Part shown: positions 9,610-18,986 of the stretch, in pieces
How positions within the stretch are numbered: the first letter of the stretch is position 1
How the letters are laid out: each line of letters begins with the position of its first letter
Source: FEN-33 sp963768775
GTDB taxonomy: Archaea > Thermoplasmatota > Thermoplasmata > Methanomassiliicoccales > UBA472
DNA length: 64,000 nucleotides
Assembly (NCBI GenBank): GCA_963768775.1
Contig: CAVYIY010000006.1
Span: forward strand, 682,001 to 746,000
Direction of reading: 5' to 3'
Notes under the pieces: model-generated
What the model was told of the DNA's origin: nothing
Database searches by the model: none
The model's input: the letters and a program-made list of their open reading frames with translations, nothing else
Translations under genes and position numbers: made by a program

Positions 9610-10659
9610 ATGAAGCCCGAATGGCAACGCTCCACGGTGCGGGACATCCCGCTCTACTACAACCCTAAGGTCTCAGGCATACGCATGGACACGTCCACTA
9701 ACCCCCTGGGAGCCAACCCGGCGGCCAAAGAGGCCATGCTGGAATGTATGGACTTGGACCTGAACCAATACCCCACTCCCTATTCCGATGGCCTCAGGCA
9801 GGCACTCGGCCGACAGTACCAGTTGGATATGGAGCACTTCGTGGTAGGAAACGGGTCGGACGAGGTGCTCGACATCATCTTCAAGAGCTTCCTGGAGCCG
9901 GGGGAGACGGTGCTCGTGCCCTATCCCTCTTACTCACTGCACGGCTATTTCGTCAAGATCAATTGCGGCAAGGTGGCCTTGATCGATCTGAAGGATGATT
10001 TCCAACTGGACACGGACGAGATGAACTCCAGAGAGGGTAAGATTGTGCTGCTGTGCAATCCGAACAACCCCACCTCGAACACGTTCAGGAAGAAGGACAT
10101 CGAGGCCATCCTCGAAAGACGTGACCGGATCGTGGTGGTGGACGAGGCGTACGGCGAATACGCCGGGAAATCCTTCATTCCGGATGTAGACAGGCACGAG
10201 AACCTCATTGTCACCCGGACATTCTCCAAGGCCTACGCTTTAGCAGGAATGCGCATCGGCTATTCCATCTCCAATCCAGATCTCGCGGGGGTGATGCAGC
10301 GCGTCAAGACCCCTTACTCATTGAATCGGGTCTCGGAGATGGTGGCCATAGGGGCGCTTCGGAACCAGGACTTCGTGCGCAAGGGGGTCGATCTGGTGAA
10401 TGCGGAGCGCAAGCGGCTGGAGAAAGACTTGACCGCCCTGGGCTTCAAGGTCTTCCCTTCGGAGGCGAACTTCATCTTGTTCAAGCCATCGATCGATCAT
10501 TCCAGATTGGTCAAAATGCTCTCGGAGAAAGGCGTGATGATAAGAGACTTCGGGAAGAGCCGCCGTTTGGAGAACTGCGTGCGAACCACCATAGGGACGA
10601 GGGAAATGAACGATATCTTGATATCCAAATTGAAGGAGGTGCTGCGCGAATGCCTGTGA
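9610..10659 (+). CDS. hisC: Histidinol-phosphate aminotransferase
   Basis: This is a 349-aa PLP enzyme of fold type I that transaminates imidazole acetol-phosphate. The PLP lysine lies in TRTFSKAYALAGMRIGY. CNPNNPTSNTF and the Asp of VVVDEAYGEY are also in place. It starts 8 bases after hisG and overlaps hisH by 10 bases. Confidence 0.94.
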   Translation: MKPEWQRSTVRDIPLYYNPKVSGIRMDTSTNPLGANPAAKEAMLECMDLDLNQYPTPYSDGLRQALGRQYQLDMEHFVVGNGSDEVLDIIFKSFLEPGETVLVPYPSYSLHGYFVKINCGKVALIDLKDDFQLDTDEMNSREGKIVLLCNPNNPTSNTFRKKDIEAILERRDRIVVVDEAYGEYAGKSFIPDVDRHENLIVTRTFSKAYALAGMRIGYSISNPDLAGVMQRVKTPYSLNRVSEMVAIGALRNQDFVRKGVDLVNAERKRLEKDLTALGFKVFPSEANFILFKPSIDHSRLVKMLSEKGVMIRDFGKSRRLENCVRTTIGTREMNDILISKLKEVLRECL

Positions 10660-11249
10660 AGATGGCCATCGCCGATTACGGGGTGGGCAACCTTCACTCC
10701 ATCCGCAAGGCGCTGGAGCTCTGCGGCGCCGAACCCCATATCGTCGAGGACTTGAGCGAACTGCTGGAGGCGGAGTGCATCATCTTCCCCGGCGTCGGCG
10801 CCTTCGACAAGACGATGGAGAAGCTGCAGCCGATCAAGAAAGCGCTTATCCGAAGGCTGGAGGACGCGGTCCCCTGCCTGGGGATATGCATCGGCGCCCA
10901 GATATTATTCAACGGCAGCGAGGAGGGCAAGACCCGAGGGCTGGGCTTCTACCAGGGCGAGGTCATCCGCCTCAAGGCGGCCCGGGTGCCCCACATGGGG
11001 TGGAACCGGGTGGACAGCGAGGACAGCCTGCTCGAGGGGATCGATTCGCCCTACTTCTATTTCGCCCATTCATATCATGGAAGCCCGACGGAGGACATCG
11101 TGATCGGCAGCACCGACTACTATGGCCAGGTGCCGACGCTATTCCTCAAGGGGAATACCTACGGGACGCAGTTCCACCCGGAGAAGTCGTCCGCCTCGGG
11201 GCTGAGGTTCCTGAAGAACTTCGTGCGCTTCGCGGAGGCCTGGGTTTGA
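10650..11249 (+). CDS. hisH: Imidazole glycerol phosphate synthase, glutaminase subunit
   Basis: HisH releases ammonia from glutamine for HisF. The 199-aa class I amidotransferase has the nucleophile Cys in VPCLGICIGAQILF, the oxyanion region PGVGAFD and the catalytic His/Glu pair in GTQFHPEKSS. It overlaps hisA by four bases. Confidence 0.95.
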   Translation: MPVKMAIADYGVGNLHSIRKALELCGAEPHIVEDLSELLEAECIIFPGVGAFDKTMEKLQPIKKALIRRLEDAVPCLGICIGAQILFNGSEEGKTRGLGFYQGEVIRLKAARVPHMGWNRVDSEDSLLEGIDSPYFYFAHSYHGSPTEDIVIGSTDYYGQVPTLFLKGNTYGTQFHPEKSSASGLRFLKNFVRFAEAWV

Positions 11250-11956
11250 TCGTGCTGCCTGCGGTCGACATCCTCGAAGGCAAGGTGGTCCAGCTGATCG
11301 GAGGGAAGCCGGGCACGGAGCAGATCATCCTACCCAATCCGCTGGAGGTGGCGAAGGACTGGGAGCGCATGGGGGCACCGATGATCCACGTCATCGACCT
11401 CGACGGGGCGCTGGGTAAAGGCGGAAATCCGACCATGATCAAGCGCATGCTGGAGACGGTCAAGGTCCCCATCCAGGTCGGCGGGGGGATCCGTTCGACC
11501 GCCATGGTGGACCAGTACTTCGCCTGGGGCGCGCAGCGGGTGATCGTCGGCACCAAGGCGATCATGGACATCAATTGGCTGAGGGACATATGTACCGACC
11601 ACCCCCAGAGGGTCGTGCTCGCCCTGGACGTGGCCAAGGGAGAGGTCCAGGTCAAGGGCTGGCAGGAATCGTCCCATCTCACATTGGACCAGATATTCTC
11701 GTTGATACGCGACCTCCCGTTGGCGGCGGTGCTGCACACCGATGTGGACGTGGAGGGACTGGCCCAGGGCATCAACATCCGGGCGGTCAAGTCCTTCGTG
11801 GAGAGGTGCCCGCACCCGGTCATCGCCTCCGGAGGAATCAAGAACCTCGAGGACGTAAAGGCCTTAGGGTCCATCGGGGTGAAGTGCGCCGTGGCCGGGA
11901 TCGCTCTCTACACTGGCAAGCTGAACCCCGGAGATCTGTGGAGGAAGCCGAAATGA
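11246..11956 (+). CDS. hisA: ProFAR isomerase
   Basis: HisA isomerises the fourth intermediate of histidine synthesis. The 236-aa beta/alpha barrel starts IVLPAVDILEGKVVQL with the N-terminal catalytic Asp. It has VGGGIRS and the second catalytic Asp in LHTDVDVEG; IASGGIKN binds phosphate. TTG 11246 overlaps the hisH stop; GTG 11252 is possible. Confidence 0.93.
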   Translation: MIVLPAVDILEGKVVQLIGGKPGTEQIILPNPLEVAKDWERMGAPMIHVIDLDGALGKGGNPTMIKRMLETVKVPIQVGGGIRSTAMVDQYFAWGAQRVIVGTKAIMDINWLRDICTDHPQRVVLALDVAKGEVQVKGWQESSHLTLDQIFSLIRDLPLAAVLHTDVDVEGLAQGINIRAVKSFVERCPHPVIASGGIKNLEDVKALGSIGVKCAVAGIALYTGKLNPGDLWRKPK

Positions 11957-12504
11957 GCCGAAAAGCGCTCTTGGAGCGGAAGACCAAGGAGACCGACATC
12001 GAGGTGAGCCTCGAACTGGACGGGAAGGGGAGGGCACAGCTGGACCTGGAAGACCAGTTCCTCACCCATATGCTGGAATCGCTCTCCAAGTACTCTTCCT
12101 TCGACATCAAGCTGGCAGCGACCGGTGACAACGAGCACCACTTGATCGAGGACGTGGCCATAGTCCTCGGCCTGGCGTTGAACGAGGCGTTGGGCGAGAA
12201 GCCGATCCAGCGCATCGCCTCCGCCACCGTCCCTATGGACGACGCATTGGTGACCGTGGCGATAGACCTGATCAACCGGCCGTATGTGGACATCGATTGC
12301 CCCGATCCCCTTTACCATCATTTCCTGCGCTCCTTCGCCATGTCCTCGGGCATGACTTTGCATGTGCTAGCGGTACGAGGCTTCGACTCTCACCACGTGG
12401 TCGAGGCCAGCATCAAGGCGTTGGGCCTCGCCCTCAAGGAGGCGGTCAAGCCCAGGAGTACGCTGCTCAGTACCAAGGATAAACCGAAAGTGAGGAAGAG
12501 CTAA
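11953..12504 (+). CDS. hisB: Imidazoleglycerol-phosphate dehydratase
   Basis: This 183-aa monofunctional dehydratase has metal-binding motifs EHHLIEDVAI and DSHHVVEASIKALG. No histidinol-phosphatase domain is fused, so that activity must come from another protein; the PHP gene at 13856 is the local candidate. ATG 11953 overlaps the hisA stop. Confidence 0.94.
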   Translation: MSRKALLERKTKETDIEVSLELDGKGRAQLDLEDQFLTHMLESLSKYSSFDIKLAATGDNEHHLIEDVAIVLGLALNEALGEKPIQRIASATVPMDDALVTVAIDLINRPYVDIDCPDPLYHHFLRSFAMSSGMTLHVLAVRGFDSHHVVEASIKALGLALKEAVKPRSTLLSTKDKPKVRKS

Positions 12505-13256
12505 TGCTCACAAAACGCATCATTCCCTGCCTGGACGTGAAGAACGGCATCACAGTGAAAGGGGTGAAGTTCGTGGACCTGCAGGACGTGGGGGACCCGC
12601 CGGAGATGGCCGCCTCCTACGAGCGGCAGGGAGCGGACGAAATCGTCTTCCTGGACATCTCCGCCACGGCGGAGGGGAGGAAGACCCTGATGAACGTGGT
12701 GGAGCGGACCGCGGAGCGGCTCTTCGTGCCGCTGACCGTGGGCGGGGGCATCGGGAGCAAGGAGGACATGAGGACCGCCCTGAACGCCGGTGCAGACAAG
12801 GTCAGCATCAACACCGTGGCGGTGCAGCGGCCCGAGGTCATATCCGAGGGGGCGGAGGACTTCGGACGGCAGTGCGTGGTCGTGGCCATCGACGCGAAGC
12901 GGGAGGGCAGATCCTGGAAGGTCTACACTCACGGAGGGCGCAGGCGCACCGAGGTCGACGCCATCGAGTGGGCGGCTAGAGCCGAGGAGCTGGGAGCGGG
13001 CGAGATCCTCCTCACCAGTATGGACGCGGACGGCACCAAGGACGGCTACGACATCCCGCTCACGGCGAAGGTGGCGGACGCGGTCAAGATCCCGGTCATC
13101 GCCTCGGGTGGCTGCGGCAACGCGCAGCACATCTATGAGGTGCTGACCCAGACCGGAGCGGAGGCGGCACTGGCAGCGAGCATATTCCATTACGGCGAGC
13201 TGACGGTGCAGCAGGTGAAGGATTATCTAATCGAGAAAGGGGTGGTGGTGAGATGA
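12504..13256 (+). CDS. hisF: Imidazole glycerol phosphate synthase, cyclase subunit
   Basis: HisF uses ammonia from HisH to form the imidazole ring and AICAR. The 250-aa barrel starts LTKRIIPCLDVKNGITVKG with the catalytic Asp in CLDV. It has VGGGIGS, the second catalytic Asp in LLTSMDADGTKDGYD and ASGGCGN. Its ATG shares one base with the hisB stop. Confidence 0.96.
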   Translation: MLTKRIIPCLDVKNGITVKGVKFVDLQDVGDPPEMAASYERQGADEIVFLDISATAEGRKTLMNVVERTAERLFVPLTVGGGIGSKEDMRTALNAGADKVSINTVAVQRPEVISEGAEDFGRQCVVVAIDAKREGRSWKVYTHGGRRRTEVDAIEWAARAEELGAGEILLTSMDADGTKDGYDIPLTAKVADAVKIPVIASGGCGNAQHIYEVLTQTGAEAALAASIFHYGELTVQQVKDYLIEKGVVVR

Positions 13257-13855
13257 GCGGCTTGAAGTTCGACGAGAAGGGATTGATCCCCGTTATCGTG
13301 CAGGACTCGGTCACGAACGAGGTGCTCATGATGGCCTTCGCCAACCAAGAGGCGTATGACAAGATGATCGAGACGGGCAAGGTGCATTTCTACTCCCGCT
13401 CGAGGCAGAAGCTCTGGATGAAGGGCGAGACCTCGGGCAACGTGCAGGACATCATTTCCATCCAGACCGACTGCGATTCCGACTGCCTGCTGGTCCGGGT
13501 GCGCCAGACCGGAGTGGCCTGCCATCTGAACCGGCCCTCCTGCTTCGCCGACGTGGTCCATGGCGACGTGCGGCCGACCGCCCAGATCATCCCCGAGCTT
13601 TGGCGAGTGATCAAGGACCGGAAGGAGCACCCGGTAGAGGGCTCGTACACCAACAAGCTCCTGAGCCACGAGGACACGATGCTGAAGAAGCTCATCGAGG
13701 AAGCGGGCGAAACCGCTCTGGCGGCCAAGGGTACGGACAAGAGGATGCAGACCTGGGAGGTCGCCGACCTCATCTTCCATTTGCTTGTGGTGATCGAAGG
13801 AAAGGAAATCGACATGAACGAGGTCTATCGGACTCTCTCGGAGAGGAGGAAATAG
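13253..13855 (+). CDS. hisI: Bifunctional PR-AMP cyclohydrolase / PR-ATP pyrophosphohydrolase
   Basis: The 200-aa protein fuses HisI (residues ~1-105, with SRSRQKLWMKGETSGN and the Cys-rich DCDSDCLLV metal site) to HisE (~115-200, with the LIEEAGETALAAK helix and the D in VADLIFHLLV). It catalyses steps 2 and 3 of histidine synthesis. It overlaps hisF by 4 bases. Confidence 0.94.
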   Translation: MSGLKFDEKGLIPVIVQDSVTNEVLMMAFANQEAYDKMIETGKVHFYSRSRQKLWMKGETSGNVQDIISIQTDCDSDCLLVRVRQTGVACHLNRPSCFADVVHGDVRPTAQIIPELWRVIKDRKEHPVEGSYTNKLLSHEDTMLKKLIEEAGETALAAKGTDKRMQTWEVADLIFHLLVVIEGKEIDMNEVYRTLSERRK

Positions 13856-14515
13856 ATGCGCATCGAGCTGCACAGCCACACCCTGCTCTCCGACGGCGAG
13901 CTGATCCCCATCGAGCTGGCGCGGCGCGCGGTGGTCAAGGGGCACCAGGCATTGGCGATCACCGATCACGCTTCCCTCTCCAATCTGGACCGTCTGCTGA
14001 GCGAGGCGAAGCGAGACGTCCCCCTGGCCAGTGATTGGGGGCTTGAGCTCCTGGTCGGCGTGGAGATCACCCACGTGCCAGCGAAGAAGATCGACATGGT
14101 GGTGAAGGAGGCCAAGAAGCGGGGGGCGCAGGTCATCGTGGTGCATGGCGAGACCGTCTCCGAGCCGGTGGAGCCAGGGACGAACCACGCCGCGGTCAAC
14201 AACCCCGACGTGGACATACTGGCGCATCCTGGATTCATTTCATTGGGGGACGTCGAGGCGGCCAAGAGGAACGGCGTCGCCCTGGAGCTCACCTCCCGGC
14301 GGGCGCACAACCCCACCAACGGGCACGTGGCCAGGCTGGCGCAACGGGTGGGGGCGAGGATGGTGGTAAACACCGACACCCACGCCCCGGACGACCTGAT
14401 CGACCTCCAGACCGCGCTCAACGTGGCGCTGGCCGCAGGGCTTACCCTGGAAGAGGCCGAAAAGGCGGTGGAGCAGACCCCGCAGGAGATCCTGAAGAGG
14501 GCGAGGTCAAGATGA
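13856..14515 (+). CDS. PHP-domain phosphoesterase, candidate histidinol-phosphatase
   Basis: This is a 219-aa PHP-superfamily metal-dependent phosphoesterase. The metal-binding motifs are visible: HSHTLLSDGE, ITDHASL, HGE, LAHPG and NTDTHAPDD. It starts directly after the hisIE stop. A histidinol-phosphate phosphatase is otherwise missing from the operon (hisB has no phosphatase domain), so that role is a reasonable inference; PHP proteins also act on other phosphoesters. The stop overlaps the lysC start. Confidence 0.8.
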   Translation: MRIELHSHTLLSDGELIPIELARRAVVKGHQALAITDHASLSNLDRLLSEAKRDVPLASDWGLELLVGVEITHVPAKKIDMVVKEAKKRGAQVIVVHGETVSEPVEPGTNHAAVNNPDVDILAHPGFISLGDVEAAKRNGVALELTSRRAHNPTNGHVARLAQRVGARMVVNTDTHAPDDLIDLQTALNVALAAGLTLEEAEKAVEQTPQEILKRARSR

Positions 14516-15878
14516 AGGTCCTGAAGTTCGGCGGCTCGTCACTGAAGAGCGGCGAAGGCATCCGCCGGGTATGCAAGATCATAGCCAACGACGACGAATG
14601 GAAGGTCGTCGTGGTCTCGGCCATCTCCGGTGTCACGGAGGAGCTGATCGCCTTCGTCTCGCAGATGCGCAAGGAGGACGAGGTCGAGGCCTTCATCAAG
14701 AACATGGAGGAGAAGCACCTGGCGCTGCTGAACGACTCCGTGAAGAACGAGGCGGTGCGCAGGGCCGCCTGCACCAAGATGAAAGAGAAGCTGCTCAGGC
14801 TGGAGAGGGCGCTCTACGGGTTCTCTTACCTGGAGGAGCTGACGCCCCGCACCGAAGGACATCGTGCAGTCGCTGGGCGAGAGGCTGAGCGTGGTGCTGG
14901 TGGCAGCGGCGCTGCAGGACATCGGCGTGAAGGCGGCTGGGGATCGACGCGGACGAGCTGGGCATCATCACCGACGGAGTGTACGGCCAAGCGTCTGCGG
15001 ACCTGGAGGCGACCACCAAGGTCATCGCCCCCAAGGTCCGGGCGATGTTCGACCGCGGCGAGACGCCGGTCGTCACCGGCTTCTTCGGGCGCACCCCGGA
15101 GGGGCATGTCACCGTCTTCGGCCGCAACGGGTCCGATTACTCCGCAAGCGTGATCGCGAACTGCCTGAACGCCGACGCGCTGGAGATCTGGAAGGATGTC
15201 GATGGCTTCATGTCCGTCGACCCGAAGATCGTGAAGGAGGCGGTGGCGATAGACCAGCTCTCCTACGACGAGGCGGCAGAGCTGTCCTACTTCGGGGCGC
15301 AGGTGCTGCACCCGCGAACCGTCGAGCCGGCGAGGATGAAGAACATCACCATCCTTGTGAAGAACACCTTCAGGCCGGAGCTGAAGGGCACGATGATCAA
15401 GCCCTCCGGCGTGCAGCGCGCCCAGACCATCAAGTCCATCTCGTTCATGAAGAACATGGCCATCATCAAGATCTTCGGGGCCGGTGCTGGCTACAAGACC
15501 GGGGTGATGTCCGAGATTTCCCAGAAGCTGACGGACGCTGACGTGAATATTTACTCGGCGGCGACGTCGCAGACCTGCATCGCGTTGCTCATCTCCAAGA
15601 ACGACACCGCTCGATCGGAGAAGGCGCTGGCCAAGAGCAAGAGGGGCGTCGTGGAACGCATCGAGATCCTCGACGACATCGCGCTGCTCTGCGTGGTCGG
15701 CGAGGGCCTGGGATACGAGAAAGGGATTGCCGCCAGGGTCTTCACCGCCGTCGCCAACGAAGGCGTCAACGTGATGATGATCTCGGCCGGAGCGTCATTC
15801 GTGGCATACCACTTCACCGTCGACAAGAAGGATCTGGAACGCACCATCAAGGCGATACACCGGGAGTTCTTCAACTGA
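14512..15878 (+). CDS. lysC: Aspartate kinase, two frameshifts
   Basis: LysC phosphorylates aspartate ahead of Asd. It starts MKVLKFGGSSLKSGEGI with the kinase signature and continues to two C-terminal ACT domains (from ~15460), where feedback inhibitors bind. Two single-base gains break the frame: near 14854 (ACC-g-AAG, joining TPRT to KDIVQSLGERLS) and at 14942 in a GGGG run (joining VKAAG to IDADELGIITDG). Removing both gives 454 aa, normal for the family. The protein sequence on either side of each shift is well conserved. Confidence 0.9.
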
Positions 15879-15882
15879 GACC

Positions 15883-16725
15883 ATGACCGCTTCCAAGCGC
15901 CGGGTGGCTTTCCAAGGAGTCAAGGGGGCGTATTCAGAGGATGCGGTCTTCCAATACTTCGGACCGGACGTGGAGTCGGTGCCGTGCAACGAGTTCGAGG
16001 AGGTCTTCCGCCTGGTGGAGAAGGGCGAGGTGTCGCACGCGGTGATGCCGGTGGAGAACTCCATCGAAGGGAGCGTCACCGTGGTCAACGACCTGCTGCT
16101 GGACAGCGACCTCACCGTCACCGGGGAGGTGCTGGTGGCGGTGAGGCACTGCCTCATCTCCCATCCTGGCAGCGAGCTCGACGACATCCGGAAGGTATAC
16201 TCACACCCGCAGGCGCTGGGACAGTGCCGCGCCTTCCTCTCCCGCTATCCGAACTGGGAGAAGATCCCCTCCTACGATACCGCTGGCAGCGTCAAGATGA
16301 TCAAGGAGCGCGGGCTGAAGGAGGAGGCGGCGATCGCCTCCAAGCGCGCCGCGTCCTTCTACGGCATGAAGGTGCTGCAGGAGGATATCCAATCAACGCA
16401 GCTCAACTACACCCGCTTCTTCGTGGTGGAGAAGGCCGGCTCGATCCTGGACCACGGGGACAAGACAGCGCTGGCTTTCGCCCTGAAGAACATCCCCGGG
16501 GCATTGTACAGCACCCTGGGCATCTTCGCCGAGCGGGGAGTGAACCTGAACAAGCTCGAGTCGCGGCCCAGGCGGGGCCGGACCTGGGAGTACGTGTTCT
16601 ACGTGGACATCGAGGGGCATGTGAACGACCCCAAGGTGGCGGAGGCGCTCACTGACCTGGTGCGCAAGGCTTCATTCGTGAAGGTCTTCGGATCTTTCCC
16701 CAGGGCCAAGCCGCCGGCTGACTGA
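15883..16725 (+). CDS. pheA: Prephenate dehydratase
   Basis: This 280-aa enzyme makes phenylpyruvate for phenylalanine. The catalytic domain starts RVAFQGVKGAYSEDAV and includes VMPVENSIEGSV and the Thr-containing NYTRFFVVEK. A C-terminal ACT domain with the Phe-binding GALYSTLGIF and NLNKLESRP follows. No mutase is fused; that domain is on TyrA. It ends the amino-acid supercluster and faces the next gene. Confidence 0.95.
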   Translation: MTASKRRVAFQGVKGAYSEDAVFQYFGPDVESVPCNEFEEVFRLVEKGEVSHAVMPVENSIEGSVTVVNDLLLDSDLTVTGEVLVAVRHCLISHPGSELDDIRKVYSHPQALGQCRAFLSRYPNWEKIPSYDTAGSVKMIKERGLKEEAAIASKRAASFYGMKVLQEDIQSTQLNYTRFFVVEKAGSILDHGDKTALAFALKNIPGALYSTLGIFAERGVNLNKLESRPRRGRTWEYVFYVDIEGHVNDPKVAEALTDLVRKASFVKVFGSFPRAKPPAD

Positions 16726-16772
16726 GCAGGATCGACCCGGAGCTAGAGCGCGTTCCCTCGTGTATCGGCGTG

Positions 16773-17345
16773 TCATACCTTCTTGAGCAGCTTGTCCGCC
16801 GTCCGGTATTCGCCGTCCCAGTAGAGCAGGGACTTGGTGCGGTCGTAGTTCTTCCAGACGTCGGTGTGGACGATCTGCCCGAGGAACCAGGTATGGTCGC
16901 CGATGTCGAATTCGCCGACGTTGACAGCGCTCACGGACTTCTTCGCCGACCCCATCTTCTTGCACTCGATGTTGAGCCAGCACTCCTTGACGATCGGGGA
17001 TTTGACGCGCTTCCCCTTGACGGCGGTTATGCCCGCCTCCTTGAACTTGTTCTTCTTCGTGCCCATCTCCCTGCCGCAGACCTCCACCGCGTTCAGCAGT
17101 TCGGTCGACGGGATGTTGATGGTGAAGTCGTCGGAGTCAGCGATCAAGCGATAGATGTTGCGCGAGGTCTTGACGCCGATGCCTACCACCACTGGGAATA
17201 GGGAGAACACGTTGAACATTCCTACCGTGGTCACGTTCCAGTTCTCCTCGGAATCGCCAGAGGCGACCAGAAGGATCGGGGCGGGCGGCAGGTGGGCGAT
17301 GGCGTCGAAGACGTCTAGGTCTATCTTGTCTGTTTCGGGGGGCAT
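16773..17345 (-). CDS. Flavin reductase-like FMN-binding protein
   Basis: This is a 190-aa split-barrel protein of the flavin reductase-like family. Typical features are the ILLVASGDSEENWNVTTVGMF segment near the N-terminus, GVKTSRNIYRLI, FTINIP and the late GDHTWFLGQIVH. It resembles the neighbouring 17424 gene in layout and length, so the two are likely old duplicates. The substrate and electron partner are unknown. Confidence 0.75.
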   Translation of the reverse strand: MPPETDKIDLDVFDAIAHLPPAPILLVASGDSEENWNVTTVGMFNVFSLFPVVVGIGVKTSRNIYRLIADSDDFTINIPSTELLNAVEVCGREMGTKKNKFKEAGITAVKGKRVKSPIVKECWLNIECKKMGSAKKSVSAVNVGEFDIGDHTWFLGQIVHTDVWKNYDRTKSLLYWDGEYRTADKLLKKV

Positions 17346-17423
17346 TTCCGCACCTGACGTTCTATTGCCTCAATTAATAGAAAAAGCATTGCCAAGACCG
17401 GCGAGATAGCAAACGGTCGGCGC

Positions 17424-17957
17424 TCATCTCTTCCGGATGCAGTTGCCAATCAGTCTGAACTCCCCGGACCAGTAGAGCAGCGCCTTCTCCCTTTCCTCTA
17501 CCTGCCTGGATAGGGCATATACCACTTCACCGAGGAACCAGGTGTGGTCCCCAGCATCGAAGGTCATCTTCTTCTTGCATTCCAGGTTGACCAGGCATTC
17601 GTCGATTATCGGGGCGCCGATCTTCTTCCCCGGCGTTACCGTGAAGCCACATTCCTCGAACTTGTTGGTCTCCCTGCCGCACTTCTGACCGCAGAAGAGG
17701 ACCTCCTCCACCAAATCCTTGCCCGGGATGTTTATGGAGAAATCGTCGTACTTGTTCATCAGCTCGAATGTGTATCGGCAGGGCGAGACGCCCACCCCGA
17801 TGACCGGGGGATCGAAGGAAAAGACGTGCACCAAAACGGCGGTCATGACGTTGCAGGAGGAACTCGACCCGGGATCCCCCACGGCCACCAAAGCTATCGG
17901 GAAGGCTGGGAATCCTCGGCATGCCCAGATGGGATTGACCTCCGATTTCGGTTCCAT
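17424..17957 (-). CDS. Flavin reductase-like FMN-binding protein, second copy
   Basis: This 177-aa protein is of the same split-barrel family as the 16773 gene (GVGVSPCRYTFELM, FSINIP, GDHTWFLGEVVY). It has more cysteines (FCGQKCGRE and others). ATG 17957 (MEPKSEVNPIW) is chosen because a TATA box at 17983-17992 places transcription just before it; the longer frame to 18002 would run through that promoter. Its function is not recognised beyond probable flavin binding. Confidence 0.75.
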   Translation of the reverse strand: MEPKSEVNPIWACRGFPAFPIALVAVGDPGSSSSCNVMTAVLVHVFSFDPPVIGVGVSPCRYTFELMNKYDDFSINIPGKDLVEEVLFCGQKCGRETNKFEECGFTVTPGKKIGAPIIDECLVNLECKKKMTFDAGDHTWFLGEVVYALSRQVEEREKALLYWSGEFRLIGNCIRKR

Positions 17958-17982
17958 AAGTACGTAACAATGATATGGATTG

Positions 17983-17992
17983 CTTATTAAAA
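17983..17992 (-). promoter_or_regulatory. TATA box of second flavin reductase-like gene
   Basis: The minus strand reads TTTTAATAAG, about 31 bases before the start codon at 17957. Confidence 0.5.
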
Positions 17993-18091
17993 GTAATGGC
18001 ACGAATTGTTCGCGAAGGGATGAAGTGTATTTGCCGGGTTACGAAGCTTCTTGCCGAGGCGGATTTCCACGGCTTCCGCGCGGCTCAATGT

Positions 18092-18100
18092 CTTTTTATT
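18092..18100 (+). promoter_or_regulatory. TATA box of MTA phosphorylase gene
   Basis: CTTTTTATT lies about 27 bases upstream of ATG 18123, which predicts a leaderless transcript. Confidence 0.5.
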
Positions 18101-18122
18101 CTGTTTTGCCAATCCGCATTGC

Positions 18123-18914
18123 ATGACGGCCAAGGCCAAGATCGGCATCATCGGCGGGACCGGCGTGTACGACCCCAAGATGTTCAAGCTCAAGGAGACG
18201 CTGCGGCTCTCCACCCCCTACGGCGCTCCATCCGACGAGATGCAGATCGGGGACATGGGCGGAGTGCGCATCGCGTTCGTCCAGCGCCATGGGCCGGGGC
18301 ACATCTACCCTCCGCACAAGGTGAACTACCGCGCCAACATCTGGGCCATGAAGCAGCTAGGTGTGGAGCGGATCATCTCGCCCTGCGCCGTCGGCTCGCT
18401 GCAAGAGGAGTTCGAGCCGGGTCAGATAGCGATCGTCGACCAGTTCATCGATTTCACCAAGAGCCGCGAGTACACATTCTATGACGGGCCGAAGACGGTC
18501 CACATCTCGACGGCCGACCCGATATGTGGCGAGCTCAGAGGCATATTGATCAAAGAAGCCGAGAGGAACAAGATACCGTTCCACCGGAACGGAACGTACC
18601 TCTGCATCGAGGGCCCGAGATTCTCCACCAGGGCCGAGTCCCAAATGTTCCGCGCCTTCGCCGACGTCATCGGGATGACGCTATGCCCTGAAGCCCAATT
18701 GGCCCGGGAGCTGGAGATCTGCTACGTGTCCTTGGCGATGATCACCGATTATGATGTCTGGACCGAACATCCGGTCGATGTGGACACCATCTTGAAGACT
18801 ATGTCGGAGAACCTGGATAAGATCCGCAATCTGATCGTCTCCGCGCTCCCGAAGATACCGAATGCGAGGAAGGCCTGCGAATGCCACCATGCATTGCAGG
18901 GAGCGGACGCCTGA
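18123..18914 (+). CDS. mtnP: S-methyl-5'-thioadenosine phosphorylase
   Basis: This is a 263-aa member of the PNP/MTAP family that cleaves methylthioadenosine for methionine and purine salvage. It starts AKIGIIGGTGVYDPK and has RHGPGHIYPPHKVNYRAN and NGTYLCIEGPRFSTRAE. The purine-site segment ITDYDVW matches the MTAP type better than guanosine/inosine phosphorylases. ATG 18123 fits the TATA spacing; upstream in-frame codons lie in the promoter. Confidence 0.85.
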   Translation: MTAKAKIGIIGGTGVYDPKMFKLKETLRLSTPYGAPSDEMQIGDMGGVRIAFVQRHGPGHIYPPHKVNYRANIWAMKQLGVERIISPCAVGSLQEEFEPGQIAIVDQFIDFTKSREYTFYDGPKTVHISTADPICGELRGILIKEAERNKIPFHRNGTYLCIEGPRFSTRAESQMFRAFADVIGMTLCPEAQLARELEICYVSLAMITDYDVWTEHPVDVDTILKTMSENLDKIRNLIVSALPKIPNARKACECHHALQGADA

Positions 18915-18986
18915 ACGATACCCGCGCCCAGAATATCGCTTGAGAGAAGAAGATTCAGCGATCGGACCAACCTCGATCCCAATCCT

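Noticed and set aside
700..15000. Programmed +1 frameshifting as the main explanation for the split genes
   Set aside because: The nine sites share no common slippery codon, stop codon or downstream structure that I can see; kept only as an alternative to sequence error.
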